A stretch of 64,000 nt of DNA, from the NCBI RefSeq assembly GCF_905147045.1, contig NC_065902.1, positions 4,223,377 to 4,287,376 on the forward strand, written 5' to 3'. The DNA comes from Nymphalis io. Taxonomy: Eukaryota; Arthropoda; Insecta; Lepidoptera; Nymphalidae. Numbering within the stretch: position 1 is the first letter of the stretch; every line of letters begins with the position of its first letter. Both the position numbers and the translations under genes were made by a program. This document shows positions 47,524 through 59,924 of this stretch, one piece after another. The notes under the pieces are model-generated. The model saw nothing but the letters and a program-made list of their open reading frames with translations, was not told where the DNA came from and made no database searches.

Positions 47524-47811
47524 TTTATAGAATAGGAAGGCGGACAAGTATATGGACCACCTGATGGTAAGTGGTCACCAAACGCCCTTAGACATTGGCA
47601 TTGTAAGAAATGTTAACCATCGCTTACATCACCAATGCGCCACCAACCTTGGGAACTAAGATGTTATGTTCCTTGTGCCTGTAATTACACTGGCTCACTC
47701 ACCCTTCAAACCGGAACACAACAATACCAAGTACTGCTGTTTTGCGGTAGAATATCTGATGAGTGGGTGGTACCTACCCAGACGAGCTTGCACAAAGCTC
47801 TACCACCAGTA
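47524..47811 (-). repeat. SINE family C, full length, inverted
   Basis: Reverse complement of the copies at 8305, 11548 and 35991, from ataggaaggcggacaagt to the end tctaccaccag. Confidence 0.9.
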
Positions 47812-47881
47812 ATAAAATACAATATGACATACTTATGCTTAAAGAAAAGCTCATATTAACATATTTTTTTATAATTGTATT

Positions 47882-48160
47882 AAGTAGGCGGACTGGCAAG
47901 TGGGCCATCTGATGTTACGTGGTCACGACTGCCCATGTCTTTAGCATTGTACGAAATATTAACCATCTATGACATTGCAATGCACCACCAACCGTAGGAG
48001 CTAAGATATTGTGCCTCTAATTACACTGACCCAGTGTTCAAATTTAACCCACCCTTTAAACTAGAAAACAACAATCAATACTAAGAATTGCTACTTGGCG
48101 ATAGAATATAAGATGAGTGGGTGGTACCTATTCAGACGGGCTTGAATAAAGTCAAATAAA
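47882..48160 (-). repeat. SINE family C, degenerate, inverted
   Basis: A second, older copy immediately after the first, with gtgggccatctgatgttacg and gatgagtgggtggtaccta. The two do not share sequence age, so this is nested or neighbouring insertion rather than duplication. Confidence 0.65.
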
Positions 48161-48164
48161 TTCC

Positions 48165-48530
48165 TTGGTGGTAATTGGTTAATCATACTCGTGTCATTTA
48201 TTGTGTCAGCCATCGGATTCTAAAACGGATTTCATTACGCTTTGCGGAGCTTTTATTCTTCCGATGCATTTTGGAGGAAAAAATTAATTAATGTAACCTG
48301 TGATGTAAAATATAATTATGGTGAATATATTTCATAAAAGTCATATTATGTTCCTGAGACGGCGTAAACAAGCAGAAAATATGTTTAATTTTGTGTAAAT
48401 TGTTAAAAATGCAAATAACAAATATTTTTTAAGCAAAAAACATCCTTATATGAACAGGTTGTGTAGATATATAGATCTATCTATATTGTTATGTATATTT
48501 CTAGTTACATTAAAAATGTGAGTCAGTGCA
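48165..48530. other. AT-rich stretch, nothing recognised
   Basis: No exon or repeat seen. Confidence 0.45.
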
Positions 48531-48531
48531 G

Positions 48532-48600
48532 TGACGTCAGATGAGCTGCGCATTGGGTAACCGGCTCAGCATGGCCTGCCCCCTGTTTCTGAGAACTGAC
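48532..48600. promoter_or_regulatory. CRE palindrome with Grainyhead-like half site
   Basis: TGACGTCA at 48532-48539, then gggtaaccggctc, a partial Grainyhead motif. Short and isolated. Confidence 0.3.
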
Positions 48601-48754
48601 AGCTCATCTTTGCAACCACAGAAAAAGAGAAAAAATAAACAACCGAGTGCAATTCCAACTTTTCGACCGCTATGCAGCACCGTATGTTCCACGCAATTAA
48701 ATATAGGCTAATATATAATGCAAAGTTTACTTTTATGTTAATGTTCATTTAATT

Positions 48755-49096
48755 GACTGCCTCGTTGGTCTAGTGGCTACATGTAAGGCCGCAGACTCGG
48801 AGGCAGTGGGTTCAAATCCTAGGTTGGGCCAATAAAATGTGATTGAGTTTTTCTGTCGAAACTTCTCAGTAGCAGCCTGGAGTCCGGAAGTTGGAAGTGT
48901 GTACACCGGGGGGGTGCCTCAGACTCGCCTAAGCTCTTTCCGGTCGTGTCAAATTGCCGTCCCATCGGATTATGAGAATTAGGGAATAAAGAGTGCACCT
49001 GTGTTTGCTCACACACTTGTGCACTATAATATCTCCTGCGCAGTAGGCTAATCTCTCTTGTGATTGGCCGCCGTCGCCGAAATCGGTCTGCAGAAC
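48755..49096 (+). repeat. SINE family B (tRNA-derived), full length
   Basis: Head gactgcctcgttggtctagtgg (A-box tggtctagtgg) and B-box gggttcaaatcct, then a body unlike family A. The same head recurs at 61597. Confidence 0.8.
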
Positions 49097-49099
49097 ATT

Positions 49100-49526
49100 A
49101 TAAGTATTATTACATTTAATTCAATATTATTTAATAATGATGCTGAGATACTGAGAAAAAATAATTATGAATTCTCACAGTAAGCTATTATATATAGCTA
49201 TTCTTTTTTTTGTAAATATGCTTGTAATACTTACTTCTAGTTCTCTCTTACTTGTAGTTCCAGTAAATATGGAAGTCCTGGGTCAATAAAAATATGGAGG
49301 CTCCTAATTATTTTTCAGTCAGAATATTTTTTAAAAATTTATTGCAATTTAACAGTAAATTTTTCATACAATCATGTAAGTATGTCATATTAAGAAGTTG
49401 TATTTGTATTTTAATAAATTATAGGTACTATAATTATAATGTAATTAATATATTAAAGGTACTATATACATATTATATAAAAGTTGCTTAACTAACTTGT
49501 CAAGTTCACTTTATGTTTTTTTTTAG
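49100..49526. other. AT-rich stretch, nothing recognised
   Basis: No exon seen before the acceptor at 49526. Confidence 0.45.
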
Positions 49527-49600
49527 AAATCCCTATTGTGGAGGCCCCGGATCTTGTAAAAGGGGTTACAAAAGCAATACAAATACGAGTACCAATCTGA
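49527..49600 (+). other. Possible plus-strand terminal coding exon
   Basis: A strong acceptor (ttatgtttttttttag) followed by IPIVEAPDLVKGVTKAIQIR and a few residues to TGA at 49600. Entry needs one base from a previous exon. The residues look protein-like, but 24 codons can be open by chance. Not recognised. Confidence 0.25.
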
Positions 49601-49609
49601 ACTACGTAC

Positions 49610-50371
49610 CTACCCGAGTCGCCTGACTGACAATATTCTTGAACGCTTAACCCTATAAGCTTATAAAAGTATAGTGCTAATATGTGTACTTATAGGTATG
49701 TATCTTTATACCCATATTTAAAAATGTATGCCATGTAACGATTGCTTATTTATAAAGAAGATAATTAGCGGGCACTATTTTTCTTATTTAGAAATAATAA
49801 TTTAAAATATTCATTAATATATGAACGATAGAGCTGTACGAGTATATTAATTTTAACGAGTTATACAAAAATACTCTTTCATTGAAATCTGACTTAACAC
49901 ACTAAAATTATATATTTTATTTACCTATAAGATTTCAGTTATATAATATACAAATAAGCGAAATATCACTGATCTCCGAAGCTATATGTTTGATTGAATT
50001 GAAATTTAGCAAAGCATATAGCATTCACTTCTTTCGCGACTTAGAACACTAAGAACGGATTGTACGCAAATTATATCCAAAACATTTTATTCATAATCTT
50101 TGGAACATAAGTTTTCGACTAAATAAAAAAAAAATAAGGACGTACGTACAGCTAGTATTATATCAGAAAATGACATTTATTTTTTTTTCCATAAAAATCA
50201 CAGAGCAAAATTGCAGGTAAACTTGTAGGTAATATAAAAAAAATATTTTGTAATGTTATTAAGGTGGAGTCATGATGTTGAACAATTCAAATACTTATAA
50301 AATACGATACGGGATACATATCAAAATACAAGTCAGTATGCTTTATTGTACAAGTAAAAAAATAAAATAAG
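49610..50371. other. AT-rich stretch, nothing firm
   Basis: A possible old repeat fragment near 50030-50110; no exon. Confidence 0.4.
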
Positions 50372-50664
50372 TAACAGCCTGTGAATGTCCCACTGCTGGG
50401 ACTCTTCTTTTTTGAGGAGAAGGTTTAAAGCTTATTCCACCACGCTGCTCCAATGCGCGTTTGTGTACATGTGGCAGAATTTCAGTGAAATTAACTAATT
50501 AAATAACGTGCAGGTTTCCTCGCAATGTTTTCCTTCACCGTCAAGCACGAGATAAAATATAAACACAAATTAAGCACATGAAAATTCAGTTTCAAATTTG
50601 CCCGGGCTTGAACCCACGATAATCGGTTAAAGTTCACGCGTTCTAACCGCTGGGCCGTCTCAGC
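50372..50664 (-). repeat. SINE family A, full length, inverted
   Basis: From aacagcctgtgaatgtccca to the head ctgggccgtctcagc; carries a small duplication (attaactaattaaataacg) in its body. Confidence 0.88.
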
Positions 50665-50669
50665 ATTGT

Positions 50670-51365
50670 ACACTAGAAAACAAAACAAAACAACATACAT
50701 AAATTAAAACAGCACACAGACGTAGTACATTAATTTGTATTGAGCGGTGAGGGTGTACAAATGTTTATTAATACTTATTGCTACGAAAGCGATGCTTATA
50801 CATTCTTAATACAGCACTAGACTCAAAAACAGCAAAAACGCGTAATCAGTCGTACGAGGAAGATATCTGCGGCTATAGCTAGGACTTGGAGTTGGACCCC
50901 TGTGATTTACTAAGAGATATGATATTTCAATTGCTGTATTTTGTGTACTGTGGTAAATAAATAACTTATATTAAAAAATTAGATTAATTAATTATTTATA
51001 TGTACCTATAATTTAATCTTAATCCTTGATACAGAAATCAAAATGCTAGGTTTTTGTTTTATAAAGAGATCCGTATAATTATTAGAAATGAAAGATGTAT
51101 GAATATACGTGCATTTATGTATGTAAAATTAAAACCATTTTCAACATCACTAAGGGAATATGAATAATATGAATCAGTTGAAAATTGCTTCCCACAATTT
51201 AATCCTTCTTAGCGAAACAATCGGCTGGCACAATAACACAGCTTGTGTTTAATTTTTCAAAATCGATGGGTTCGTTTTCTCACGTGGAAAGAGGTTTTAT
51301 AAAAACCCTAATAGTTTTGGACAATATCAGACTCATTCATCATGTTGCGATATTCTTTATATTTT
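50670..51365. other. AT-rich stretch, nothing recognised
   Basis: No exon, repeat or CpG patch seen. Confidence 0.45.
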
Positions 51366-51369
51366 CAGT

Positions 51370-51470
51370 TTTGGACGACTGCACTGACGAATTCCAATTT
51401 ATATCATATTTAAGTGATTTTTAAATTTGTAACTACTTAGATTGATACCGTTATAATTATTATAATAAAT
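51370..51470 (+). other. Possible plus-strand terminal exon
   Basis: Acceptor ttctttatattttcag followed by a short frame LDDCTDEFQFISYLSDF to a stop, with AATAAA at about 51465. Could be the 3' exon of a lncRNA or of a gene starting farther left. Confidence 0.25.
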
Positions 51471-51587
51471 TGTAATTGTTAATAGTTATTTGAATATAAG
51501 TGCTTTTTTTATTTAGTTACCAAAATAACTTTTTTAAATATCTTTCATTACATATTACGTGCACTATTTAAAAATTAACAAAATGTT

Positions 51588-51725
51588 GTGCGGGCGCATG
51601 CGATCAGAGCTTCGTCCGGGTGCGGGTGAACGACCGCCAAACCGCGAGCCCGCCATGTTGGATTCGTCACGGCGCTCGCGCATTATGTCTTCTGCGCCAC
51701 ACCACTGCTGTCTATATCACCTCGT
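51588..51725. promoter_or_regulatory. CpG patch with NRF1-like and YY1/Pho sites
   Basis: GGCGCATGCGA at 51593 and CCGCCATGTTGG at about 51650, with gagcgccgtga-type CpGs between. Promoter-like; direction not clear. Confidence 0.45.
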
Positions 51726-51974
51726 GGCAATATAAGAAATTTTATAAATCTCTATTAAAAGGAAGAATTACGGAAATGACATAGTATGACTAACTGGAAC
51801 CGAACTACCAAACAATAAATTGAGCTTTAAAAAAAAGGCACACTAAACGTTTTAAAAACATTTAAAGACATTTATATCTAAATTGAGTATTACATACACA
51901 GTTAATGAAAGTTAGTTTACACCATTCCTCGACCGTCTATTTAATGGTGTTTGCTATTTCGTGAGTTTTTTATT

Positions 51975-52145
51975 TAGGGGTTGTAGGGCTTTTTACAAGC
52001 CACTCTGGGTAGGTTCCGACCTCTTATCCAGTTATTCTACCAAAAAACTTCTCGGTCAGTGTCTAAAGCACGAGTGTGTCATATATTATAGGTCTCAGAT
52101 TAGTTGTAACGACATAACGTCATAGTTGGAAGCGCATTGATGTCG
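51975..52145 (+). repeat. SINE family C, degenerate 5' half
   Basis: Retains ggttgtagggctttttacaa, then 'ctgggtaggttccgac' and 'agttattctaccaa' in family order. Confidence 0.55.
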
Positions 52146-52149
52146 TATG

Positions 52150-53440
52150 GAGTACCCGAAGGTGGCCAATGTAATAAAAATTTAATAATGTACGTCTTAA
52201 AAAATTACAAATTAATAATAATGCTATATTGTCAGAGACGAGAGAAATCACATAATTTGATGCAGATTTCCAAGATTACCGTGGGCGTACTTGATTCGTT
52301 ACTCTTTGGATATTTAATGTTTTGAATTGTTCACATTAAGTAGGATAAATGATCCTGTTATCCAAACCCTAAATAAATTCAGGAAGTGTAATCGCTTTGA
52401 CATTAAACGACATCAGGTCGCACATTTAAAAGTGGCCATGCTTTGGAATAAACGTGATAGAATGTTGAATCTATTTGATATTCATTAGAAACTATTTATA
52501 GGATACAGTTTGTATCCAAGAAACGCTGCCATTTGACTCGGTAAATGAGTATGTGATCAAGAAATATTATTCACTAATATTAATAAAGAATGTATTATTT
52601 AAATCAAGAATTTAAGATAGCTTTTTAAATAACGAAATCATTCCATTTTTTTCTATTTTATCTTTTATATCGCTCTACCCGTCGTACCTTCGCTCGCAGG
52701 CATTTTATATTATTTTGTCTAATTATTAACATGATTATGACCATCTAGATTTGCCTTGCTGTAGTTAAAAATAATTAAACGAGAGCCATGAGTTTGAACG
52801 GGTACATTGGAATTATAGATAGCAGCAGATCCCTTAAAAATAAAATTGGTTAAATCATTTCTTATGCGCATCTTATCATTCAAGTCTGCATATATGTTAG
52901 TTATAGCTGCGCACTGATTTTCCGCAATTTATCTTAATGACATTTATGATTTTGATAGAATCAGTGATAACATTTCTTTTTAATATTCCTTATATCATAT
53001 TATACCATATTTTTTATTTGGTACATTATTATTATTTGCTACAAAAATAAACACAAGAAATATAAGCGCATGAAGCACATTCATGCGTGCATACTGCCTG
53101 TTAACTACCCATGTTGGTTCGAATGTTCGCGTAATAGATGAGGATCGATGATATTATTGATATAATTATATAAATATGTATGTCTTTTTTATCGTGTAAT
53201 GATTACTAATGTTCCAGAGTCTGAATGATAATCACATGAGTGTGCTTATATTTAACAATACTAAGAATAGTAGTAGGTATGTTATTTATAATTAGTAGTC
53301 TGACATTTTTATGTCAAAGTTAATCTTAATCTTATTTTAGTTTTTTTTTTTAATTAATATCGTTTTTAAGACTCTTCATTGTGTCGATTCAGTGTTTGTT
53401 TATAAATTATGACCGTTATTTCGTCACATATATATTAAAC
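52150..53440. other. AT-rich stretch, nothing recognised
   Basis: No exon or firm repeat seen. Confidence 0.45.
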
Positions 53441-53760
53441 TAGCAGCCCGCTCCGACTACTTCCGGGTTAAACAATTATCTTTTCTACGACAATAATGGC
53501 TTTTATAGGAAAATAAATTCATTGCAATAATGTAACCCAAAGTGGTTATATTATCGGAATTTTCGTAGGGATCTCTAATTTTTTTTTCAAATTAAACATA
53601 GCTTATGTTACTCGCAGAAAATGTAGCTTTCTATAGGTAAAAGTAAATATTAAAATCGGCTTAATGAAATGGCTTAGAGTGGCTTAAACAATATATTATG
53701 GATAGCAATTATAGCTGAGTTCGTGCTTTAAGTAATTTGATCCGTTGAGAAAGGCTGTAT
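53441..53760 (+). repeat. Interspersed repeat fragment of the 'actagcagcccgctccgac' type
   Basis: Begins aactagcagcccgctccgac, a start seen on many lepidopteran interspersed elements. Class (LINE 3' end or other) not determined. Confidence 0.4.
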
Positions 53761-54495
53761 AAAATAAATATTAGCATCCTAAACGATTAAATGGTCTTAA
53801 TATATCGCATGTAGGTGACATTCCGCTTGCAAAGGAGAAACTAGTCGGACTGCATTCAGGGCCCGCCCTTAGCCGAGGCCGGGTACCGTTGTTGCTAGTG
53901 CCATGGCGGGTGTTGGCAGGGTTGACGCATGTTCTAAGTATTTATATAAATAAAAGAAAATGTGAATTTATCTTAATTTTTTATAATATGTTTTGTAATT
54001 TAGTCAAACATTTTGTTTTTTTTATCAACTTTTTAAAAGTTCATGCTACTTAGTATATTTAAATAAATATGAAATATATAATTTGTGTTACAACTTAAAT
54101 GAAGGAAAATGTCATTTGATCCAATTTTCACCGACTGTGTCAAACGAAATGTTGTCGATGATATTAATATGAATAAATGTATTTTCGAAAATTCTAGAAT
54201 TCGTTTAGTATTCTCATTCAAAATGATTTTATATTGCGGGAAAGTAAGCAATGACAATTTCGATCAGCTATACATTCGGATTCCGAGGTGTGAAAGTCAC
54301 GGAAAACTAATGCGACGCTTTGGCTACCTAACTAGACACTAGCACCAGGCAGCCCTAATCGCACAATGGATCTAACACCGAGCTCATAAAGGCACGATCT
54401 ATCCGTAAACCCGCTTTAGACATTGCAGAGCTTTTTAGACATTGAATTTATCAAGGAAACTTTTATTGAATATCTAATTCCAAAAGTAAATGATG

Positions 54496-54528
54496 TTTCA
54501 TGAAAATAATAAGATTATTTTCATGAAA
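54496..54528. repeat. Perfect 15-bp hairpin, 3-nt loop
   Basis: Arms tttcatgaaaataat and attattttcatgaaa around aag. Confidence 0.85.
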
Positions 54529-54629
54529 TCTTTCTCATTAAAATACTACTTGAAAAGCTATAACTTTCAGGAACAAATATTTTATAAATTCAATAAGTTG
54601 AGTAAGTTAAGTAGAGATAATTATCTCTA

Positions 54630-54653
54630 GTGGAGTGGAGTGGAGTGGAGTGG
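54630..54653. repeat. (TGGAG)n minisatellite
   Basis: Nearly five perfect units of a GC-richer pentamer. Confidence 0.9.
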
Positions 54654-55029
54654 ATGAACGATGATAAGTTTAATATATCAGGATATCAATTATTAAATAC
54701 GAATATTGTAGCGCCATGTGCCATGTGCCTACTAGGTACCTACTATTCTGGCACATGGTACGTTGTCAACTATTATAATAATTATAGATTTAATAATCAA
54801 TATATATATATAATAATATATATAATATAATAGTATATTTTTATATATATAAATCAAATATATCAGATAATATGAATAAAGTTTACATAATTAGAACGTA
54901 GAACATATTAAATAATCTATTAATCATAACATTTAAATTATGATATTCATTGTTAAGTTCATAAAATAAGCAATAATTTAAGTCAAAAACAAACACTTGT
55001 TTTTCTCAGTGTAAATGTATTGGACTCAC

Positions 55030-55131
55030 CAAAACACCAAACTGGACACACTCGAGTACACTGAAGAGTTTACTAACACCTCTTCGCTCCATCATCAGAG
55101 CATTTAGATGGTACGGAATTTTGTATTTTAT
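55030..55131 (-). CDS. Candidate internal coding exon, unidentified
   Basis: On the minus strand 34 codons run from after tatacaaag to a good donor TTTTG|GTGAGTCC (last base 55030), phase 0 to 0. It includes YHLNALMMERRGVSKLFSVL and ECVQFGVL. Phase fits directly after the exon ending at 59767. The acceptor is only fair. No family recognised. Confidence 0.35.
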
Positions 55132-56109
55132 CTTTGTATAAAGCCATGTAGACCCATAATATACGAATATTATATACATATTTATACGAGACGATATTAT
55201 ATATTTATGCATTTTTTCAGTTAAAATAATTTCAATCACAATATATTTTATATAACACAATACACGTTATTGCATCAAAAATAAAAATTTCTTTAAAATA
55301 ATAGAATTTGAAATGCTATGCAACACAGGTGAACACAACTTTTACAAACGATATTTTGAATAGCATAAATATTTAAAAAAAAGTACATATTTCTAACGCA
55401 ATAAAAATAAAGTAAAACAATGAAAATAAAATAAAAGTATTCTAAGCAAGTTATGTATCGAGAAGTCTGGGAAAAGATTAATTTAGCATTAACTTTTTCA
55501 CAAAATACAACTTGGATTCAAAATATGCACGTAGCAACATGGTATAAATGTGATGGTACGTTTAATACGAATTGGGCCACAAGATATTCACTATATATCT
55601 ATATATTTTTACACAGCTGGTGATAATTTCACAAGCGTAATAAGTGTTCGAAGATCGCACAAATGTAAAAAATTGTGTAATTTTAACCTTGAGCATGGAA
55701 CAGAACAATATTTTAATCTATTTCGTAATAGGCAATTATACAAATTAACAATTATAATAATTTTCTAAAACTCTAGAGCACCGTAAACAAAATAACAACA
55801 ATTACATTATACAGCCGTATTTTATTAATTGATATGTATAATAAACTTGCAAAGTTTCAAATTGATTCTTATACGACAATTACACATACCAAGCTTAAAT
55901 TCGACTACCTAGATTTATTTAGATATTAATTTTATTCAATACATATATAAAAGAAGCTAATATAAAGCGTGTAAAGGCTAAATTAAAAATTAAAGGTAAA
56001 TAAAAAAAAATATACAAGCCATACCGTTTTTTTGTATTATTAATTTGATTATATTTAATATTGGAAGTTTTGTAATGTGGAATATCGAAAGGATATAAGA
56101 TATATAGAG

Positions 56110-56292
56110 GAATGACCGGCCTTGAGGAATGCCGCCGGTGCTCATTGTAAGCAGATTCGCCAACGAGGCTACTTGCCGCCATCATATCTTGAGTTTCATC
56201 TATAGCACACAACGTACGACACACTTTAATTGGATCTAACTTTCGAAATATCTTGCGTGTTGTTTCACAGACATAATTCTCAAACTTCCTAA
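56110..56292 (-). CDS. Candidate coding exon, unidentified
   Basis: The minus strand is open for over 100 codons. The first 60 look protein-like: KFENYVCETTRKIFRKLDPI, KVCRTLCAIDETQDMMAASS, LVGESAYNEHRRHSSRPV. The frame stays open but becomes AT-driven down to 55919. A possible acceptor (cttacaag or cttacaagttag) sits just upstream; the donor is unclear. Four Cys may form disulfides. It does not join the 59767 exon in phase without another exon. Confidence 0.35.
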
Positions 56293-56294
56293 CT

Positions 56295-57970
56295 TGTAAG
56301 AATGTTTAAATACTAAATGTTAATTATAATTTCAATATTAAAATTATTTCTCTTTTGGTGACATTGTCTTATATTGATACCTATGTGTTAAATAAATAAA
56401 TCGATTTTTATTAAAAACCTTCTTACTATGTTTATAAAAAAAAATATTCTACATACAGCATACCCACCTCAGTTTTGGATTTGAAAATTAGATTCAGAGT
56501 AGATAAGATCTATTATGGAATATAATATTACAGATGCACCACAATCTTTGTTTTAATCATTAAATATGTATAGGATGAGAATGATTTCCCAGGAGGGTAT
56601 ATAGCTATCTATATTCTACTTGGAAACTGGAAGATATGTCTTATTGTATGTACTTATTTTCATCGAGGACTCGAAAACGTCGTCTAGACTGATTATGGTC
56701 CCGGTCTCCAGGTGGGAGCTATTTTTCTTTAATTATATACCGTGTTTCACTAAATCAAGAAAAAGTCGTCTCACTCACTCACCGAGACGACCGCTTTTGA
56801 TTATTTATACCGCGTTATATATGTATAGAGAGATTCAGGCACAATCTCGTTTTTTTATCTATTTCGACGCTAGTTCTTTAATTATTTATATACGTAATAT
56901 AGACTACATAGTATTAATCCTTAACAAAATTCATTACATCGCTACAGTTCAGTTGGTTCAATAAGGTGTACAGCATTTGTGTGTTGAACAGCAAGAGCAC
57001 ACGGATAGATCGTTATTATTAATTTCGCTATACTAATAGCAAAAAACACTAAAGTCGGATTAATAATACTTCACTTTGATTAAATTACAGATAAAAGTAG
57101 CTTTCTTAGTCCAAGCATCTACTCGCTTCCACTCGTTTCTACGTTGACATTAAAATTATATATATCATAAAAAATATACAATATGGTTTAAAAAGTGCAA
57201 GATAACACTTTATAACTTAATTATTCTCAATTATTTATTACATAATAATTATTTACGTTTACAATTACCAAATACTGCAAAATTAATGACAGTGTGAGAT
57301 GTTAGCAAGAATGCTAGTAGCTCAGATGCATCATTTCCCTACTTCCCCGAAAACTGATTCACAGTCATTTCTTCTGTTACCAGTGAAGGTAATAAGACGA
57401 GGTTTTGTACCAAAATTGCACAGGTATTATAATTTTATGTTAATTTCAATGTAAATTACATGCTTATGATGCCTATGTAATGATGCAATGCTCCAAGTTT
57501 GATTCACTCGTTTTGAGAGAGCGGTAATGACTCAGAGTTGCGTGATGCGCTCATTTCACTGCGATTCATACACGAGGTTGTTTTGCAGATGTCTAAACGT
57601 AAATTGTGTAGTCATTGTAACTAACTAAATGAAATAGGTTTCAAGTTGTTAATAAATAAAAAAGGGAGACACAACACGTACTTTTTAATAAAAATTAAAT
57701 ACAATGTATACTTTGTTTTTCTTTATTATTTTTGTTGAAGTCCAACACGATACATAAAATTTTTTCGGTTTTAAATTCGGGTTTAAGTTTCATAGGCAAA
57801 ACTATACCAAATTAAAATGCTCTCTAATTAGTATGGTTCACACAAGGTAAAATTTAGTATAGGTAAGTATACTTACGACTCTACTTTTTATATATAATAT
57901 ATACTTAAAGAAAAAAATTTATACGGTTTATCTAAATATTCCATGTCTTTACTATACTTATATACTAAAA
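56295..57970. other. AT-rich stretch, nothing firm
   Basis: A minus-strand donor GTC|GTAAGTATA near 57875 has no clear acceptor. The plus frame at 56620 is not convincing. Confidence 0.4.
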
Positions 57971-58276
57971 GCCGAGATGGCCTAGTGGTTAGAACGCGTG
58001 AATCTTAACCGATGATCGTGGGTTCAAACCCGGGCAAGCACCACTGAATTTTCATGTGCTTAATTTGTGTTTATAATTCATCTCGTGCTTGACGGTGAAG
58101 GAAAACATCGTGAGGAAACCTGCATGTGTCTAATTTCATTGAAATAATGCCACATGTGTATTCTACCAACCCGCATTGGAGCAGCGTGGTGGAATAAGCT
58201 CCAAACCTTCTCCTCAAAAGGGAGAGGAGGCCTTAGCCCAGCAGTGGGACATTAACAGGCTGTTACTGTTACTGTT
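57971..58276 (+). repeat. SINE family A, full length, best-preserved copy
   Basis: Complete from gccgagatggcctagtgg through B-box gtgggttcaaacccgggcaa to the ggctgttactgttactgtta tail. I used it as the family reference. Confidence 0.92.
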
Positions 58277-58279
58277 ACT

Positions 58280-59340
58280 ATACTTATACTTTGACTATAA
58301 CTGATTTCTGGCTGTGTTTTGGGCTGCTCAATTTTAATGCAATTTATGACGATAGGTATATAGTAAGTAACATAGAAAAAAATTACTAAGCAAAAAACAA
58401 AAGAATAAAATCTTGTACCCTACCCGAAACATACACCTGTAACCTGTGTACCTGTACCTGTAAGTTATAGGACATCTTTTGGTTTAAATACCAAAACCTT
58501 ATAACCTCTTTAAGGCAAAGATGCAAGATTTGCAGATTTATGGAGATTTTTCTGTTCTTTTGTTAGTTTTGGGTTCTTTCAGTTTGAAGAAATTTAATAT
58601 AATATAATTGTAAAGAATTTTTTTCGGCTTCGCCAAGTAAAATATATTTCTTACTATACCTACATTTCGATACACAGTTGATTGTTTTAATTAAATTTAA
58701 TAAATGTATTTATTGGGTCTGTATTTCAATGTAAAGTCATGTATGCCAATGAAACCAATATAAAAAATGTCAATTTATTAAAAGATTGTCAAATGAAATA
58801 ACGTATTTTCTTCTTCCTTCTGAAAAAGTTATTGATTGGTACCTTTTTATCAATAATGATGCTTTAAGTATATATAAATTGTTTTACTTAAAGTAGTATT
58901 CGACTGGAAAATATTTAATTAACAGTTTTCAAACGCGAATAAACTTGGTGAAAGGAGCGTCTATCTCACAACGGCATTATTATACCATTTTGTAGTTTGC
59001 TAGAAATGCAGCGTCATAAAACGAAATTTTTGTTAACGAATTAACTTGAGAGCGGATAAAGCAGCGTCAATGTCCCAGCTTTCGACCGTAACGAGCAAGT
59101 AACGTTATATTCATTTTTAAATAAAAATGATATAAATTTGTGTGGCATTAATTAGTCTTCTTGAATTTTAGACGTTTTCAACGATAAAACAATTTTATAT
59201 ATTGCAACCTGATATAAGCATCGTTCCATCTGTGAAACAACTCATAGCAAGCGGTAAGGAAGTGTAATTCAATTATCGAATGTGATAGGTCGGCAACTGT
59301 TAAGACTCCGCCGTATAAGGGCTTAATTAACTAAGTCGAA
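58280..59340. other. AT-rich stretch, nothing recognised
   Basis: No exon or firm repeat seen. Confidence 0.45.
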
Positions 59341-59344
59341 CAGC

Positions 59345-59585
59345 GACAAGGCATCGAGATCAAAGACGTTAGACGGCACAGACGGTCGGCCAGACGCGTG
59401 GAGGTGCATGCGAGAGGGGAGGGAGAGGGAAGTGCAGACGGCGAGGGGTGGTGAATGGAGAGCGGGGAGTGAAGGCTGCGTTACGTCAGACTGCCGCATC
59501 CGGGTTCGCGGCCGGCGGCTCCGCACGCGCCGATGTCTATTGTCCGTGCGTTGCTGCTGGGCAGGTGGACCTCTCACTTGATCAA
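59345..59585. promoter_or_regulatory. CpG-rich patch, promoter-like
   Basis: GC-rich with a purine run (gagaggggagggagagggaa) and ccgggttcgcggccggcgg. It lies 180 bp beyond the 3' end of the minus-strand exon at 59767, i.e. in its first intron, where intronic enhancers are common. Confidence 0.4.
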
Positions 59586-59766
59586 AAAATAAGCTTAACC
59601 ACAAAACGCTTTTATTATTTTAACAGTAATAAATATCTGTATAAAAATCCTATTGACAAAAGTTACTTGAAATTTAAACTTATTATATTAGGAAAAATCG
59701 GAAGGTTGCAATAAAATATATCTATTGCAGTTAATTTAAAAAAAATATATAACATTACAAAATTAC

Positions 59767-59907
59767 CTGATAAATAAACATGTTATTATTATAGAAAACA
59801 TTTCTTGTCTGTGGGTAATCGCTGTTGCTAAGGCACCAGTCGCTTGTGCCCGCTTGTGGCAGTCGGAAATTGTCTAAATTCTTCAGCGTTCCGTAACCGT
59901 TCGCCAT
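59767..59907 (-). CDS. First coding exon of an unidentified minus-strand gene
   Basis: ATG at 59907 in good context (gagagagATGGCG), 47 codons to a donor CAG|GTAATT with last base 59767, phase 0. It begins MANGYGTLKNLDNFRLPQAG and continues TSDWCLSNSDYPQTRNVFYN. Base composition is clearly exon-like against the AT-rich surroundings and there is no competing frame. Soluble, no signal peptide. I do not recognise the family. Downstream exons would lie to the left; 55131-55030 fits the phase. Confidence 0.5.
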
Positions 59908-59924
59908 CTCTCTCGTACGCGTTG

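Larger units (their letters stand above)
53761..55000. other. Mixed stretch with small repeats
   Basis: GC-richer 53820-53930; hairpin at 54496-54528; palindrome agagataattatctct at about 54614; (TGGAG)n at 54630-54653; AT dinucleotide runs near 54800. No exon recognised. Confidence 0.4.

Noticed and set aside
57971..58045. tRNA gene
   Set aside because: A- and B-box are present, but the sequence continues into a SINE body shared with other copies.
59323..59604. 93-codon minus frame in the 59.4-kb CpG patch
   Set aside because: Low-complexity, Arg/Pro/Ser-rich, no ATG context or splice support.
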